Of a DNA stretch of 64,000 nucleotides, positions 28,114 through 37,835 are shown piece by piece. Numbering within the stretch: position 1 is the first letter of the stretch; each line of letters starts with the position of its first letter. The translations under genes were made by a program, and so were the position numbers. This stretch comes from Spirochaetaceae bacterium (GTDB taxonomy: Bacteria > Spirochaetota > Spirochaetia > DSM-27196 > PWMO01), in the NCBI GenBank assembly GCA_007693945.1, contig RECP01000052.1, positions 1 to 64,000 of the forward strand, in the 5' to 3' direction. The notes under the pieces were generated by a model. It made no database searches. It was not told the origin of the DNA and saw nothing but the letters and a program-made list of their open reading frames with translations.

Positions 28114-29826
28114 TCAGGACTGCCCCTTCTCCTTCAAGAGCTCGCCCAGGGTGAGCGTACCGTTGTCCGTATCGTCGTGAATGTACTTCTGCATCTCCGC
28201 GCGCTGCTCTTTGCGCTGCAGCTCTCGCACCGAAAGTCCCAGCCGTTGCCGGCCGGGGTTGATCTCGGTTATGATGGCCTGGATCTTGTCGCCGACCGAA
28301 AGCTTCTCGACGGCCTTCTCAAACGGTTCCACGCGCGGATCAACAAGGTTGTTCTTGTTGATCAGGCCTTCAATGCCGCCCTGAACACGCACGAAAATGC
28401 CGAAATCGGTAATGTTGGTGATTTCACCCTCAACGACCGTGCGCTGCGAGTACGCGCGCTTCAGTTGACCCCACGGATCATCGGAGAGCTGTTTGACGCC
28501 AACGCGGATATTGCGATTCTGCGGGTCAACCGAAAGAACCATTACCTCGACTTGCTGGCCCTCCTCCAGGATCTCTGCTGGGCTCCGGGGACGAGTCGAC
28601 CACGAGAGGTCATCGATGTGCAGAAAGGCATCGATACCTTCCTCAAGCTCCACAAAGGCACCGGTGTTGGTGAGTTTCTTGACGGTACGCGTGAGCTGCA
28701 TTCCCTCGGGATACTTGGCCGGCAATTCTTCCCACGGATTGGGTAGAACCTGCTTCAGACCGAGAGACACCTTTCCCTGAGTCACGTCGTAGTCGAGAAT
28801 TTTGGTTTCAACTTCATCACCGACGCTGAGTACTTCCTTGGGGTGATTGATGTGCTTGACCCACGAGAGTTCCGAAATGTGGGCCAGGCCTTCAATTCCC
28901 TCCTCCAGTTCAATGAACGCGCCGAAATCGGTCAGCTTGGTAACCCGTCCGGTGACCACCGAGTCCACGCCGAATTTGTCCTCGAAACTGTTCCACGGGT
29001 CTTCAGTCATGTGACGCAGCGAGAGGTTGATCTTCTTCTCTTCAGCATCCATGCGAATGACCTTCAGCTGGATCGTATCACCCTTCTTGACATAGTCCTT
29101 CGGGCGCGTCGCGTGCCCCCAACTCATGTCGTTGATGTGCAGCAGCCCGTCAAATCCTCCGAGGTCGATAAACGCCCCAAAAGAGGTAAAAGACTTCACC
29201 TCGCCCTCAACCGTGTCACCGATGGAAACCGTTTCAAAGAACTCCTGACGCCGGCGTTCGACTTCTTCCTCCAGCCAGGCGCGGCGCGAGAGCACGATAT
29301 TGACGCGGTTATCACTGTACAGTCGCTCTACGTAGAACTTGGAGGTCATGTCGACATACTCTTCGGGCTCTTCGATGCGCCGAAGATCCATCTTGGAGAT
29401 CGGGTTGAACGCGCGAATGCCGCCGGGCATCCGGATCTCGAACCCGCCTTTGACGGTACGTACCACTTTGCCCTCTACCGGTTCACGGTCGTGAAACGCC
29501 TGCTTGAGGGTCTTCCAGAACGCTTTCTCGTCAGCCTTCTTCTTGGAAACATCGACGCCCCCGCCTCTGGTCTCCTTGCTCAGAAGAACTACCGTAACCT
29601 GCTCTCCAACCTCTGGAGGTTCGTCGAACTCGTCAAGAGGTACACGGCCTTCGGACTTGTAACCGATGTCAACGAAGACCTGCTCAGCGCCAACCTGCAC
29701 CACGCTGCCTTCCACCAGCTGCCCTACCTCGAGTTCATCGAGTTGTTTCAGGAATTGCTCCTGCAGCTGCTCCTGAAGGATCTGTTGTTGCGGCTTTTGC
29801 GCTTCCTGCGCCTCTCTCTCTTCCAT
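28114..29826 (-). CDS. rpsA: 30S ribosomal protein S1
   Basis: This 570-residue protein, which helps mRNA bind the 30S subunit, carries six S1 motifs (about residues 20-90, 105-170, 190-262, 275-350, 362-435 and 448-520). The central ones are most canonical (SFGAFIDLGG-FDGLLHINDMSW and DFGAFIELEEGIEGLAHISELSW, shown in part). The ATG at 29826 lies directly after the cmk stop, with AGGG a few bases upstream; an open frame reaching back to 29886 overlaps cmk and is not the start. The cmk-rpsA pairing is common in bacteria. Confidence 0.95.
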   Translation of the reverse strand: MEEREAQEAQKPQQQILQEQLQEQFLKQLDELEVGQLVEGSVVQVGAEQVFVDIGYKSEGRVPLDEFDEPPEVGEQVTVVLLSKETRGGGVDVSKKKADEKAFWKTLKQAFHDREPVEGKVVRTVKGGFEIRMPGGIRAFNPISKMDLRRIEEPEEYVDMTSKFYVERLYSDNRVNIVLSRRAWLEEEVERRRQEFFETVSIGDTVEGEVKSFTSFGAFIDLGGFDGLLHINDMSWGHATRPKDYVKKGDTIQLKVIRMDAEEKKINLSLRHMTEDPWNSFEDKFGVDSVVTGRVTKLTDFGAFIELEEGIEGLAHISELSWVKHINHPKEVLSVGDEVETKILDYDVTQGKVSLGLKQVLPNPWEELPAKYPEGMQLTRTVKKLTNTGAFVELEEGIDAFLHIDDLSWSTRPRSPAEILEEGQQVEVMVLSVDPQNRNIRVGVKQLSDDPWGQLKRAYSQRTVVEGEITNITDFGIFVRVQGGIEGLINKNNLVDPRVEPFEKAVEKLSVGDKIQAIITEINPGRQRLGLSVRELQRKEQRAEMQKYIHDDTDNGTLTLGELLKEKGQS

Positions 29827-29827
29827 A

Positions 29828-30487
29828 TTAACCCTGTAGCTCCTGGTATTCTGAGGTGTTTTGGATGGTGTGTATAACTCTGTCACAAACTTCGGCTATG
29901 GTCAAGTCCGAAGTATCCAAATATATCGCGTCCGCGGCCTGTTGCAAAGAGCCGCTCGTTTTTCTTCGATCAGCTTCGTCGCGCGCGATGATGCGTTCAC
30001 TGATCTGCTGCAATGAGAGATCGCCCTCCTGCTGTTGCCAGCGGCGGCGCGCCCGGGTTTCGACCGAGGCGTCGAGGTAGATCTTGACGTCGGCCCGGGG
30101 AAACACAACCGTGGTAATATCGCGGCCCTCCACTACGACGTCCTGCCGCTCGGCAATCTGGTGCAGCCGACGGTTTACCATCGCGCGCACCGCTTCAATA
30201 GCCGAGTGGCGCGCCACGTGCTGGTCAACTGCTGCGCCATGCAGCTCGTCGTCGCGTCGCTGACCGTCGATCATCAGTTCTCCGTTGCGGTACTGCAGGT
30301 CCAGCGATCGCGCTGCTGCCGCTATCTGCTCGGCATCACCATCCTGCAGGCCGTCCTGCAGCGCCTTCCAGGTCACCGCACGGTAGATCGCCCCCGAGTT
30401 CAGGTAGACAAAACCAAGCTCCGCCGCGCAGCGCGCGGCCACGCTGCTCTTCCCCGCGCCCGCCGGCCCGTCAATTGCAACTACCAT
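29828..30487 (-). CDS. cmk: cytidylate kinase
   Basis: This 219-residue enzyme phosphorylates CMP/dCMP using ATP. It has the P-loop AIDGPAGAGKSSV at its very N terminus, which fixes the start at ATG 30487, the substrate region YLNSGAIYRAVTW, the EGRDITTVVFP segment and the lid DEADRRKTSG. Its ATG shares one base with the stop of the upstream pseudouridine synthase gene (TGATG), and its stop lies two bases before rpsA. The open frame beyond 30487 is spurious. Confidence 0.95.
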   Translation of the reverse strand: MVVAIDGPAGAGKSSVAARCAAELGFVYLNSGAIYRAVTWKALQDGLQDGDAEQIAAAARSLDLQYRNGELMIDGQRRDDELHGAAVDQHVARHSAIEAVRAMVNRRLHQIAERQDVVVEGRDITTVVFPRADVKIYLDASVETRARRRWQQQEGDLSLQQISERIIARDEADRRKTSGSLQQAADAIYLDTSDLTIAEVCDRVIHTIQNTSEYQELQG

Positions 30488-31245
30488 CAGCTCCTCCGGC
30501 TGGCCTTCGTGCGGTCGAGAAACCATGCGATCTCGGCGTCCGTAAGATGGCGGTACTCCCCGGAACCGATTCCTTTGATACGCACCGGTCCGACCCTGAC
30601 CCGATGGATACGTTTGACACCGATCTTCCAATGCTGGAAGACGCGCCGGATCTCGCGGTTCTTGCCTTCGTGAAGTACCAGATTGACACGAAAGCGGTTC
30701 GTGACGCTGTAGGACTCGATGGAATAGGTCTCACCGTCCACGTGTACGCCGCGCCGGAACTGGTCGAGCAGTTCACGCGCAATTTCGCGCCTGGTCTCGA
30801 CGATGTACTCCTTCTCGATCTCCGAACTCGGGTGCATCACTGCCTGGGCGAAATCACCGTCATTGGTAACCAACAGCAGTCCACTGGAGAGATAATCAAG
30901 ACGGCCGACGGTGAACAACCGGAACGAAAAATCCTTCACCAGCAGTTCCAGCGCGGTGGGACGACCTTCGGGATCGCTGCTGGTCGACAGGTATTTCCTG
31001 GGCTTGTTGAGGGCCAGGTAGACCATCGTGCGCGTCGGATAGACGCGCCGGCCGTCAAACGTTACGCTGTCGCCTTCCTCCACCAGGGTACCCTGAGTAC
31101 GCACGGGAGCGCCGTTGACCGCGACGCGTCCTTGGCTGATCAGTTTTTCCGCGTTGCGCCGCGAGGCAACGCCGCAGCGTGCCAGATAGACGTGCAGGCG
31201 CAGCGGATACTCGGGAGGTTTGCGGCGCTTGGGTTCTTCAGCCAT
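30487..31245 (-). CDS. rluB: rRNA pseudouridine synthase, RsuA/RluB family
   Basis: This 252-residue protein has an N-terminal S4 RNA-binding domain (LHVYLARCGVASRRNAEKLI, with GRVAVNG) and a pseudouridine synthase domain with the catalytic motif GRLDYLSSGLLLVTNDG. It probably modifies 23S rRNA. I use rluB because of the scpB-rluB-cmk neighbourhood common in bacteria; the exact target uridine cannot be read from sequence. It starts eight bases inside the end of scpB. Confidence 0.88.
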   Translation of the reverse strand: MAEEPKRRKPPEYPLRLHVYLARCGVASRRNAEKLISQGRVAVNGAPVRTQGTLVEEGDSVTFDGRRVYPTRTMVYLALNKPRKYLSTSSDPEGRPTALELLVKDFSFRLFTVGRLDYLSSGLLLVTNDGDFAQAVMHPSSEIEKEYIVETRREIARELLDQFRRGVHVDGETYSIESYSVTNRFRVNLVLHEGKNREIRRVFQHWKIGVKRIHRVRVGPVRIKGIGSGEYRHLTDAEIAWFLDRTKASRRS

Positions 31246-31780
31246 CGAGGGTGAAACGCTCCTCGTCTATCTGATCCAGTTTGGGAAGGTCGGCGATACT
31301 GTTGAGTCGAAACAGCTGCAGAAACCGTCGTGTTGTACCGTATTGCACCGGCCGTCCCGGCGCGTCCTTCTTGCCGACCTCGCGGATGAGCTCGCGCGAC
31401 AGCAGAAGCCTGATCATTCCGTCGGCCGAGACGCCGCGCAGACTCTCAACCTCGGCCCGGGTGATCGGCTGCGAGTACGCCACGATTGACAGCGTCTCCA
31501 TCGCGGCACGCGAGAGTCGATTCTCGTTGCGCCTGCCGTAACGCTCCTTCAGCTGATCCCACAACTCGTGTTTTGGTACCAGACTGACCGCTTCACCAAC
31601 CCGCGACACTTCCAGTCCGGAGCCTGGATCATCGCGTCGCGCCGTGGTCATTGTTTCGAGACAGGCTCGTACGATCTCGATCGGCAAGCCGGCGATGCGA
31701 GCCAGTGCCCGCTCCTCCAGCGGCTCGCCCTCCAGAAACAGTATCGATTCCAGCAAAGCCTGTTCTCGCTCAAGCTGCAT
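31238..31780 (-). CDS. scpB: segregation and condensation protein ScpB
   Basis: This 180-residue winged-helix kleisin-interacting subunit of the SMC complex has the family signature LLESILFLEGEPL near its start and LSRAAMETLSIVAYSQPITRAEVE-SLRGV (in part) in the second winged helix. The start is ATG 31780, just inside the end of scpA; the open frame upstream overlaps scpA. ScpA, ScpB and Smc together compact and segregate the chromosome. Confidence 0.94.
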   Translation of the reverse strand: MQLEREQALLESILFLEGEPLEERALARIAGLPIEIVRACLETMTTARRDDPGSGLEVSRVGEAVSLVPKHELWDQLKERYGRRNENRLSRAAMETLSIVAYSQPITRAEVESLRGVSADGMIRLLLSRELIREVGKKDAPGRPVQYGTTRRFLQLFRLNSIADLPKLDQIDEERFTLDG

Positions 31781-32507
31781 GATCGCTCCTGCGGATACGG
31801 ATATCGCCGAACATTCGATTCTGTTCGATACCGATCCGGCGCGACTTGACCAGTTCCAGGATCGCCAGGAACGCGCAGACCACTTCCATGGTTGACTGCG
31901 GTCTGACAATCAGCTCGGTAAACAGACATTCGTTGCGATCTTCCAGCAGTTCCTCGAGCAGACTGATCTTTTCGTTAACCGTGACCTCTTCGTAGAGATC
32001 CAGTAGCCGGTCCGAGGAGACGTTCGAAATGATAGTCGAAAAGGTGCGCAGCAGCTCCCAGACATCGATCGTCTCCCATAGCTCATCGCTGTCTTCAAAC
32101 GGAAGCGCCTCCTGCTTCTTGCGGCGTTCCAGCAGCCACTCTGATTCCTGCTCCTTGTCGGTCATCAGCTCGGTAATCTTCTTGTACTTCTGATACTCGA
32201 TCAGTCGTTCAACCAGTTCGCGGCGCGGATCTTCAATCTCGTCGTCGAGGTCCATCTCTACCGGCAGCAGCATGCGGGACTTGATGTACAGCAGTGTTGC
32301 CGCCATCACGTAAAACTCAGTGATGCTTTCAAGGTCCACCTTGGCGGAGTACTCAAGGAATTGCAGGTACTGCTCGGTAATCTGTGCCACGGGAATGTCG
32401 TAGATGTTTATCTCGGATCGTTTGATCAGAAATAGCAACAGGTCCATCGGGCCTTCGAAGTCCTGAAGGCGCACGTGATGTGCCTGTGAGGTTTGTTCCA
32501 CCGTCAT
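31770..32507 (-). CDS. scpA: segregation and condensation protein ScpA
   Basis: This 245-residue kleisin subunit bridges the SMC heads. The N-terminal Smc-binding region shows FEGPMDLLLFLIKRSEINIYD and the typical YLQFLEY and AATLLYIKSRMLLP helices; the C-terminal winged helix follows. It overlaps folK upstream by four bases and scpB downstream by 11 bases, which suggests coupled translation. Confidence 0.95.
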   Translation of the reverse strand: MTVEQTSQAHHVRLQDFEGPMDLLLFLIKRSEINIYDIPVAQITEQYLQFLEYSAKVDLESITEFYVMAATLLYIKSRMLLPVEMDLDDEIEDPRRELVERLIEYQKYKKITELMTDKEQESEWLLERRKKQEALPFEDSDELWETIDVWELLRTFSTIISNVSSDRLLDLYEEVTVNEKISLLEELLEDRNECLFTELIVRPQSTMEVVCAFLAILELVKSRRIGIEQNRMFGDIRIRRSDHAA

Positions 32508-33053
32508 GTATGTTGTTCCCCTGACCGACCCCGATTATACGGGTTCGCCCGGTAACAGTAAACACCCTGACTCGGCAAGACCGCCAGTGCATCAACCAGG
32601 GCAACGTCGCTGCGCGGATCGCGCATTCCGGGGGCCAGCTCGATCAGCGGCCGAAGAACAAACTCGCGCTCCAGCAGACGCGGATGCGGTACCCTCAGCC
32701 GTGGTGTATCGATAATTCGTCTTCCGTACAGCAGGATATCGATATCGAGGGGGCGTGGACCGTACCGCTCGCCGGGGAGCCGTTGGCGCCCGGCGCCGGC
32801 CTCGATTGCGGCGATGCAGTCCAGCAACTGCAGCGCATCGAGTCTAGTCCAGCCGCTGACCACGACGTTGAGAAATCGTGGCTGATCGACAACGTACATC
32901 GGCTCGGTCTCGTACACCGACGAGACACGGATCCTTTGCAGCAGTCCGCGCAGCCGCTCAACAGCCTCGTCGATCTGCGCCAGCCGCCGGCCAACGTTGG
33001 AACCCAGACCGAGAAACACCTCCACCGAGCAACCGGGTACGCCGTCAGGGTCC

Positions 33054-34235
<1,182 letters not shown>

Positions 34236-34307
34236 CTCTTCCCCTCTTGCCGGACAGTCTCTGCAGGCTTAACACACTGGAAAATGGTCCCGCGATTGTC
34301 TTTTGGC

Positions 34308-34336
34308 ATATTATCCCTGCAGTTTTTGACGGTCAA
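34308..34336 (-). promoter_or_regulatory. recA promoter
   Basis: On the minus strand TTGACC (34336-34331) and TAATAT (34313-34308) are separated by 17 bases. The -35 lies in an 11-base inverted repeat, TTGACGGTCAA (34326-34336), which also places a TTGAC on the plus strand facing the next gene. I see no canonical LexA box of the E. coli or B. subtilis type. Confidence 0.5.
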
Positions 34337-34352
34337 TAGCCGCCTTTGCACC

Positions 34353-34358
34353 GATAAT
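34353..34358 (+). promoter_or_regulatory. possible -10 element directly before the exported-protein gene
   Basis: GATAAT at 34353-34358 lies six bases before the ATG at 34365 and would give a start at or near the AUG. The upstream TTGACG is 21 bases away, longer than normal, so support is limited. Confidence 0.3.
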
Positions 34359-34364
34359 TTCACT

Positions 34365-35072
34365 ATGCAGGCCAACCGCGTCTATCGCACCAAGACCGCC
34401 TGCGCCGTCGTTCTGGCAGCATGCCTGAGCGCAGCCGCAGCTCTGGGCGCACCACACACAACGTACGCCGGTACTCTGCAACGGAGCCTCGGACGGTCGC
34501 TCTCCGACCTGGATCTGATTACCGCACTGGCGGACGCTTCGCTGGCCGATGCGTATGCATTGCTCGCCGGCGCCGCCGAACAGCCGCAGGATCGTCCGCA
34601 ACTCGTCGAGGGGCTGCTGCACGGTCTGCCGCGTTTTCAGCCCTGGGCGCGCCACACGCTTGCGGCGCGCTATCTGCAGCAATCTTACTTCGATAGCCAC
34701 GGCCTACCGCGAACCATCGATCCGCCGCTCGGCGTTCTCAGCCTGCTCAACCGTGAGTACGTCACCTTTCAGGATCCCGCACTGCGCGCGGTCTTCTTGC
34801 GGCTCTGCTCCGCCTACCGTGTACCTCCGTCAACCGCAACCCTCATGGATGCCGGTGCTGAGCTGCTGCAGATCACGCAACGTTCCTCCGGGCTGCTCGA
34901 CGCCGCCTGGGGCAGAGTGGCGCGCGAGTACTTCATGGTCGCACCCTTGCGCCCCGACCCGGCGCTGGCGCGTCTTATAGACGAGATCCGCCGAGCCCTG
35001 CGCGACCGTCACCTGGTGGTTGCCGCCCGCACGGCATCAGCGATGACGTTCCACGGTTCGCTGTTTGACTGA
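34365..35072 (+). CDS. exported protein of unknown function
   Basis: From ATG 34365 the 235-residue product has an export signal: basic start (RVYRTK), then hydrophobic AVVLAACLSAAAALGA. Cys20 sits in a lipobox-like LAAC, so it may be a lipoprotein; cleavage after ALG by the standard peptidase is also possible. The rest is helical and Leu/Ala-rich without recognisable motifs. An open frame from 34284 would put 27 unrelated residues before the signal and is rejected. It is divergent from recA and followed by prs. Confidence 0.65.
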   Translation: MQANRVYRTKTACAVVLAACLSAAAALGAPHTTYAGTLQRSLGRSLSDLDLITALADASLADAYALLAGAAEQPQDRPQLVEGLLHGLPRFQPWARHTLAARYLQQSYFDSHGLPRTIDPPLGVLSLLNREYVTFQDPALRAVFLRLCSAYRVPPSTATLMDAGAELLQITQRSSGLLDAAWGRVAREYFMVAPLRPDPALARLIDEIRRALRDRHLVVAARTASAMTFHGSLFD

Positions 35073-35093
35073 ATTCCGGTCGCATGCTATATA
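35065..35093 (+). promoter_or_regulatory. sigma70 promoter for prs, possibly giving a leaderless mRNA
   Basis: TTGACT (35065-35070) and TATATA (35088-35093) are separated by 17 bases, with an extended TG upstream of the -10. The -35 overlaps the TGA stop of the preceding gene. Expected start is about 35100, which is the A of the prs ATG; no ribosome site lies in the short gap. Confidence 0.6.
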
Positions 35094-35099
35094 CATCAC

Positions 35100-36206
35100 A
35101 TGCGTGGAGAATTGCTCATACTTTCGACCCGTTCGATGAGAGAGTACGCCTCGCGCGTTGCATTCCAGATTGAGACCTTCCCGGACTACCGCGGTAGCGG
35201 CAAACCTCGCGATTTCGTCGGCAAACTCAAGACGCTGCGATTTGCCGACGGTGAGATGGAAGTGGAGGTTGACACGTCACTGCGCGGCAAGGATGTGTTT
35301 CTGTTTGCCACGGCCAGCCGCAATGAGTTTGGCATCGAGGTCGACGAGGCCAAGATCGAGCTTTACCACAGCATCGACGCGCTGCGCCGTGCGCAGGCCG
35401 GACGCATCACTCTGTTCGAGCCCTACTATTCGGCATCGCGGTCGGATCGCACCACCCGCCGCAACTCGGTCGGTTTCTGGGTGCATTACAAGACACTGGT
35501 CAGCCTTGGGGTGAACCACATCATCACCTACCAGCTGCATTCGGACAAGTCCAAGACCGCGGTCGACCCTGCCGTCTGCGCAATAGATGACGTTCCTGCC
35601 GGTTCACTGATCAACGAGTACATCACCGACAATTTCATCAAGACGACCGACTACCTCGAACAGGTAGTGCAGAAGCAGTGGCTCTTCTGCTCGGTAGACG
35701 CCGGCAGCGAGGGAATAGCCAAGACCTATTCCAGTGCCTTCGGAACCCCCCTGATGATCGCACACAAACGTCGCGACTACGAGCAGGCCAACACCGTTGA
35801 ATCGGTCAACATCCTGTCGGACACCCCCATCGAGGGCAAGGAAGTCTGGATCGTTGACGACATGATCGACACCGCAGGCAGTGTCTACACGCTGGTCAAG
35901 GAACTGCGCAAGCGCAAGGTGAGCCGGATCAACATCGCAGCCGTGCACCCGGTTTTTTCGGACCCGGCGATCGAACGGCTGAGATCGCTCTACGAAGAAG
36001 AACTGCTTGATCGTGCGGTGGTGGTTGATACGGTCGACTGCCCCGAAGACCTGCGTCAGCAGATGCCGTTTCTGCACGTCGTGTCTTCAGCGCGCCGCAG
36101 CGCCGAGATCATTATGCGCATCAATGAAGAGAAGTCTCTCTCGCCGTTCTTCGAAGAGTTCAACTGCCGTGACTATCTCAATTCGTCCCTCAAGCTCTTC
36201 ATCTGA
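35100..36206 (+). CDS. prs: ribose-phosphate pyrophosphokinase (PRPP synthetase), divergent long form
   Basis: This 368-residue enzyme makes PRPP from ribose 5-phosphate and ATP for nucleotide, His and Trp synthesis. The PRPP-binding loop is clear (WIVDDMIDTAGSV), as are the N-terminal-domain EPYYSASRSDR region and the ITYQLHSDKSK strand in place of the usual DLHA. It is about 50 residues longer than the common type, with an extended segment after the N terminus and a changed active-site flexible loop (AHKRRDYEQAN). The family call is good but the subtype is unusual; kinetic class is unknown. Confidence 0.85.
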   Translation: MRGELLILSTRSMREYASRVAFQIETFPDYRGSGKPRDFVGKLKTLRFADGEMEVEVDTSLRGKDVFLFATASRNEFGIEVDEAKIELYHSIDALRRAQAGRITLFEPYYSASRSDRTTRRNSVGFWVHYKTLVSLGVNHIITYQLHSDKSKTAVDPAVCAIDDVPAGSLINEYITDNFIKTTDYLEQVVQKQWLFCSVDAGSEGIAKTYSSAFGTPLMIAHKRRDYEQANTVESVNILSDTPIEGKEVWIVDDMIDTAGSVYTLVKELRKRKVSRINIAAVHPVFSDPAIERLRSLYEEELLDRAVVVDTVDCPEDLRQQMPFLHVVSSARRSAEIIMRINEEKSLSPFFEEFNCRDYLNSSLKLFI

Positions 36207-36267
36207 CACTGTTCCAGTATTCAACCGGCCCTTAGTAGCTCGAACGTGCGCTTCGGCGGTCCCTGAA

Positions 36268-36717
36268 TCAGAACTCCTTGCGTGAGTCCACCAGAATGGT
36301 CACCGGACCATCGTTGACGCTGACGACATCCATGTGGGCCTGGAACACGCCGCTGCCGACATCGACCCCGTAACCTGCAAGCCGTTCGATCAGCGCGCGG
36401 TAGATCCGCTCCGCTTCAACGGCTCCCGCCGCACGGTTATACGATGGGCGTCGTCCCTTGCGCGTATCGCCGTACAGCGTGAACTGCGACACAACCACAA
36501 CCGAACCTCCGGTCTGCAGCACGTCACGGTTCATCTTGCGGTCCTGATCCTCGAAGATGCGCAGGTGAACGATCTTATCGGCCACGTAGTCGATATCACG
36601 CTGCTGGTCGTCGGCCGCCACTCCCAGGTAGACCAGCAGCCCGACGTCGACTTCCGCACGCACGCTCCCCATGCTTTCGACCCGACATCTGGAAACGCGC
36701 TGGACTACCGCACGCAT
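36268..36717 (-). CDS. dtd: D-aminoacyl-tRNA deacylase
   Basis: This 149-residue enzyme hydrolyses D-amino acids wrongly attached to tRNA. It begins with MRAVVQRVSRCRV and has the two family motifs SQFTLYGDTRKG and the C-terminal NDGPVT (variant of NxGPVT), which form the chirality-checking site. It starts two bases after the stop of the upstream TPR gene on the same strand. The 61-base gap to the convergent prs end holds no clear terminator. Confidence 0.95.
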   Translation of the reverse strand: MRAVVQRVSRCRVESMGSVRAEVDVGLLVYLGVAADDQQRDIDYVADKIVHLRIFEDQDRKMNRDVLQTGGSVVVVSQFTLYGDTRKGRRPSYNRAAGAVEAERIYRALIERLAGYGVDVGSGVFQAHMDVVSVNDGPVTILVDSRKEF

Positions 36718-36719
36718 GC

Positions 36720-37814
36720 TCAGTCGGCCTCGGGGGCAATCATACGGATAGACGTAACCTCTAGCTCGTGCAGGCGGTCATCGGCTATCACGCGCCCGAT
36801 TATCTCGACCGACATTGCCGGCTGAAGCCGAGCGGCAAAACGCATCCGCACCGGCACGATCCCCTCCAGAACGCGCTGCGTCTCGTAGCCGACCAGCAGA
36901 TCGAAGCGGATCTCCTCGTCCGACACGTCGAGGTTACTGATACGACCCGACCAGCGGACGTAACTGCCGGCATACAACCACGGCTCGCGCACAACCTCGG
37001 CGTAGGCCGCGTTGTCGGTGAAGTCGGCAAAACCCGGCGCGCGGATGTAGTCGGCAATCAGAGCCGCGCGGCGTTTGAGATCCGCCGCGGCGTTGGAGTT
37101 GAGAATCCGGTTGATCTCGATCATCGCCAGATTGTCACGAAAGGCGTTGAAATAGTCTCCCATGCGTTCGAAACTGCGGCGTATTTCGGGCTCGGTCAGA
37201 ACGTAGCGGAACTGTCCCTGATACTCGACCAATTCAACGTCCACGGGCGCGATTCGCGCCAGTTCGCTGCCGCTGCGATGCTCGACCGTTGTACCGCGTT
37301 CGCCAAGACGGCCGACGACCATCGGTGTCACGATGACGGCCACCACCGCCACGGCTGCAACCCCCGCGGCCAACCATGCCCGGCGCGGCAGCGCGATTCC
37401 GCCCGGCGGCAGAAACCGCCCGATCCGTTCCCCCTCGACAGCCTCGTGGATCACGGCCTCGGAATCGGCCGAACGTAACAGTGCCAGGCCGCGCCTGGCG
37501 ATTCGGTTACGAGGATCAAGCTCCAGCACTGACAGCCAGATTTGCAACGCTTCGTCCGAGCGGCGACGGCGCACTTCGGCCGCGGCCAGCGCCAGGAGAC
37601 ACGGGATGTCGCTGTCAGCGATGTGGGTTGCGCGGCTGAGAAAGGAATAGGCTCCCGCGACGTCGCCGGTCCGCAAACAGCTGACGCCGAGCATGTAGTA
37701 GAACGCAGCGTTCTCACGATACAGAAACACCTGCGGCTCGAGAACGCGGATTACTTCGCCGTATCTGGCCGTGCGAAACAGCCGTTCAGCCTTCTTCAGC
37801 CCCTTGGTCTTCAT
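36720..37814 (-). CDS. TPR protein with central membrane helix, unknown
   Basis: This 364-residue protein has an N-terminal cytoplasmic TPR-like region (residues about 1-125; AERLFRTARYGEVIRVL, YMLGVSCLRTGDVAGAYSFL), one membrane helix (WLAAGVAAVAVVAVIVTPMV, about 147-166), and an extracytoplasmic C-terminal region that ends in a small beta-rich domain (residues about 280-364; SYVRWSGRISNLD, VPVRMRFAARL) resembling an OB-like fold. I know no function. It lies 21 bases after the next gene upstream and directly before dtd. Confidence 0.72.
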   Translation of the reverse strand: MKTKGLKKAERLFRTARYGEVIRVLEPQVFLYRENAAFYYMLGVSCLRTGDVAGAYSFLSRATHIADSDIPCLLALAAAEVRRRRSDEALQIWLSVLELDPRNRIARRGLALLRSADSEAVIHEAVEGERIGRFLPPGGIALPRRAWLAAGVAAVAVVAVIVTPMVVGRLGERGTTVEHRSGSELARIAPVDVELVEYQGQFRYVLTEPEIRRSFERMGDYFNAFRDNLAMIEINRILNSNAAADLKRRAALIADYIRAPGFADFTDNAAYAEVVREPWLYAGSYVRWSGRISNLDVSDEEIRFDLLVGYETQRVLEGIVPVRMRFAARLQPAMSVEIIGRVIADDRLHELEVTSIRMIAPEAD

Positions 37815-37835
37815 ACCAATACTCGTTCCGGCACG

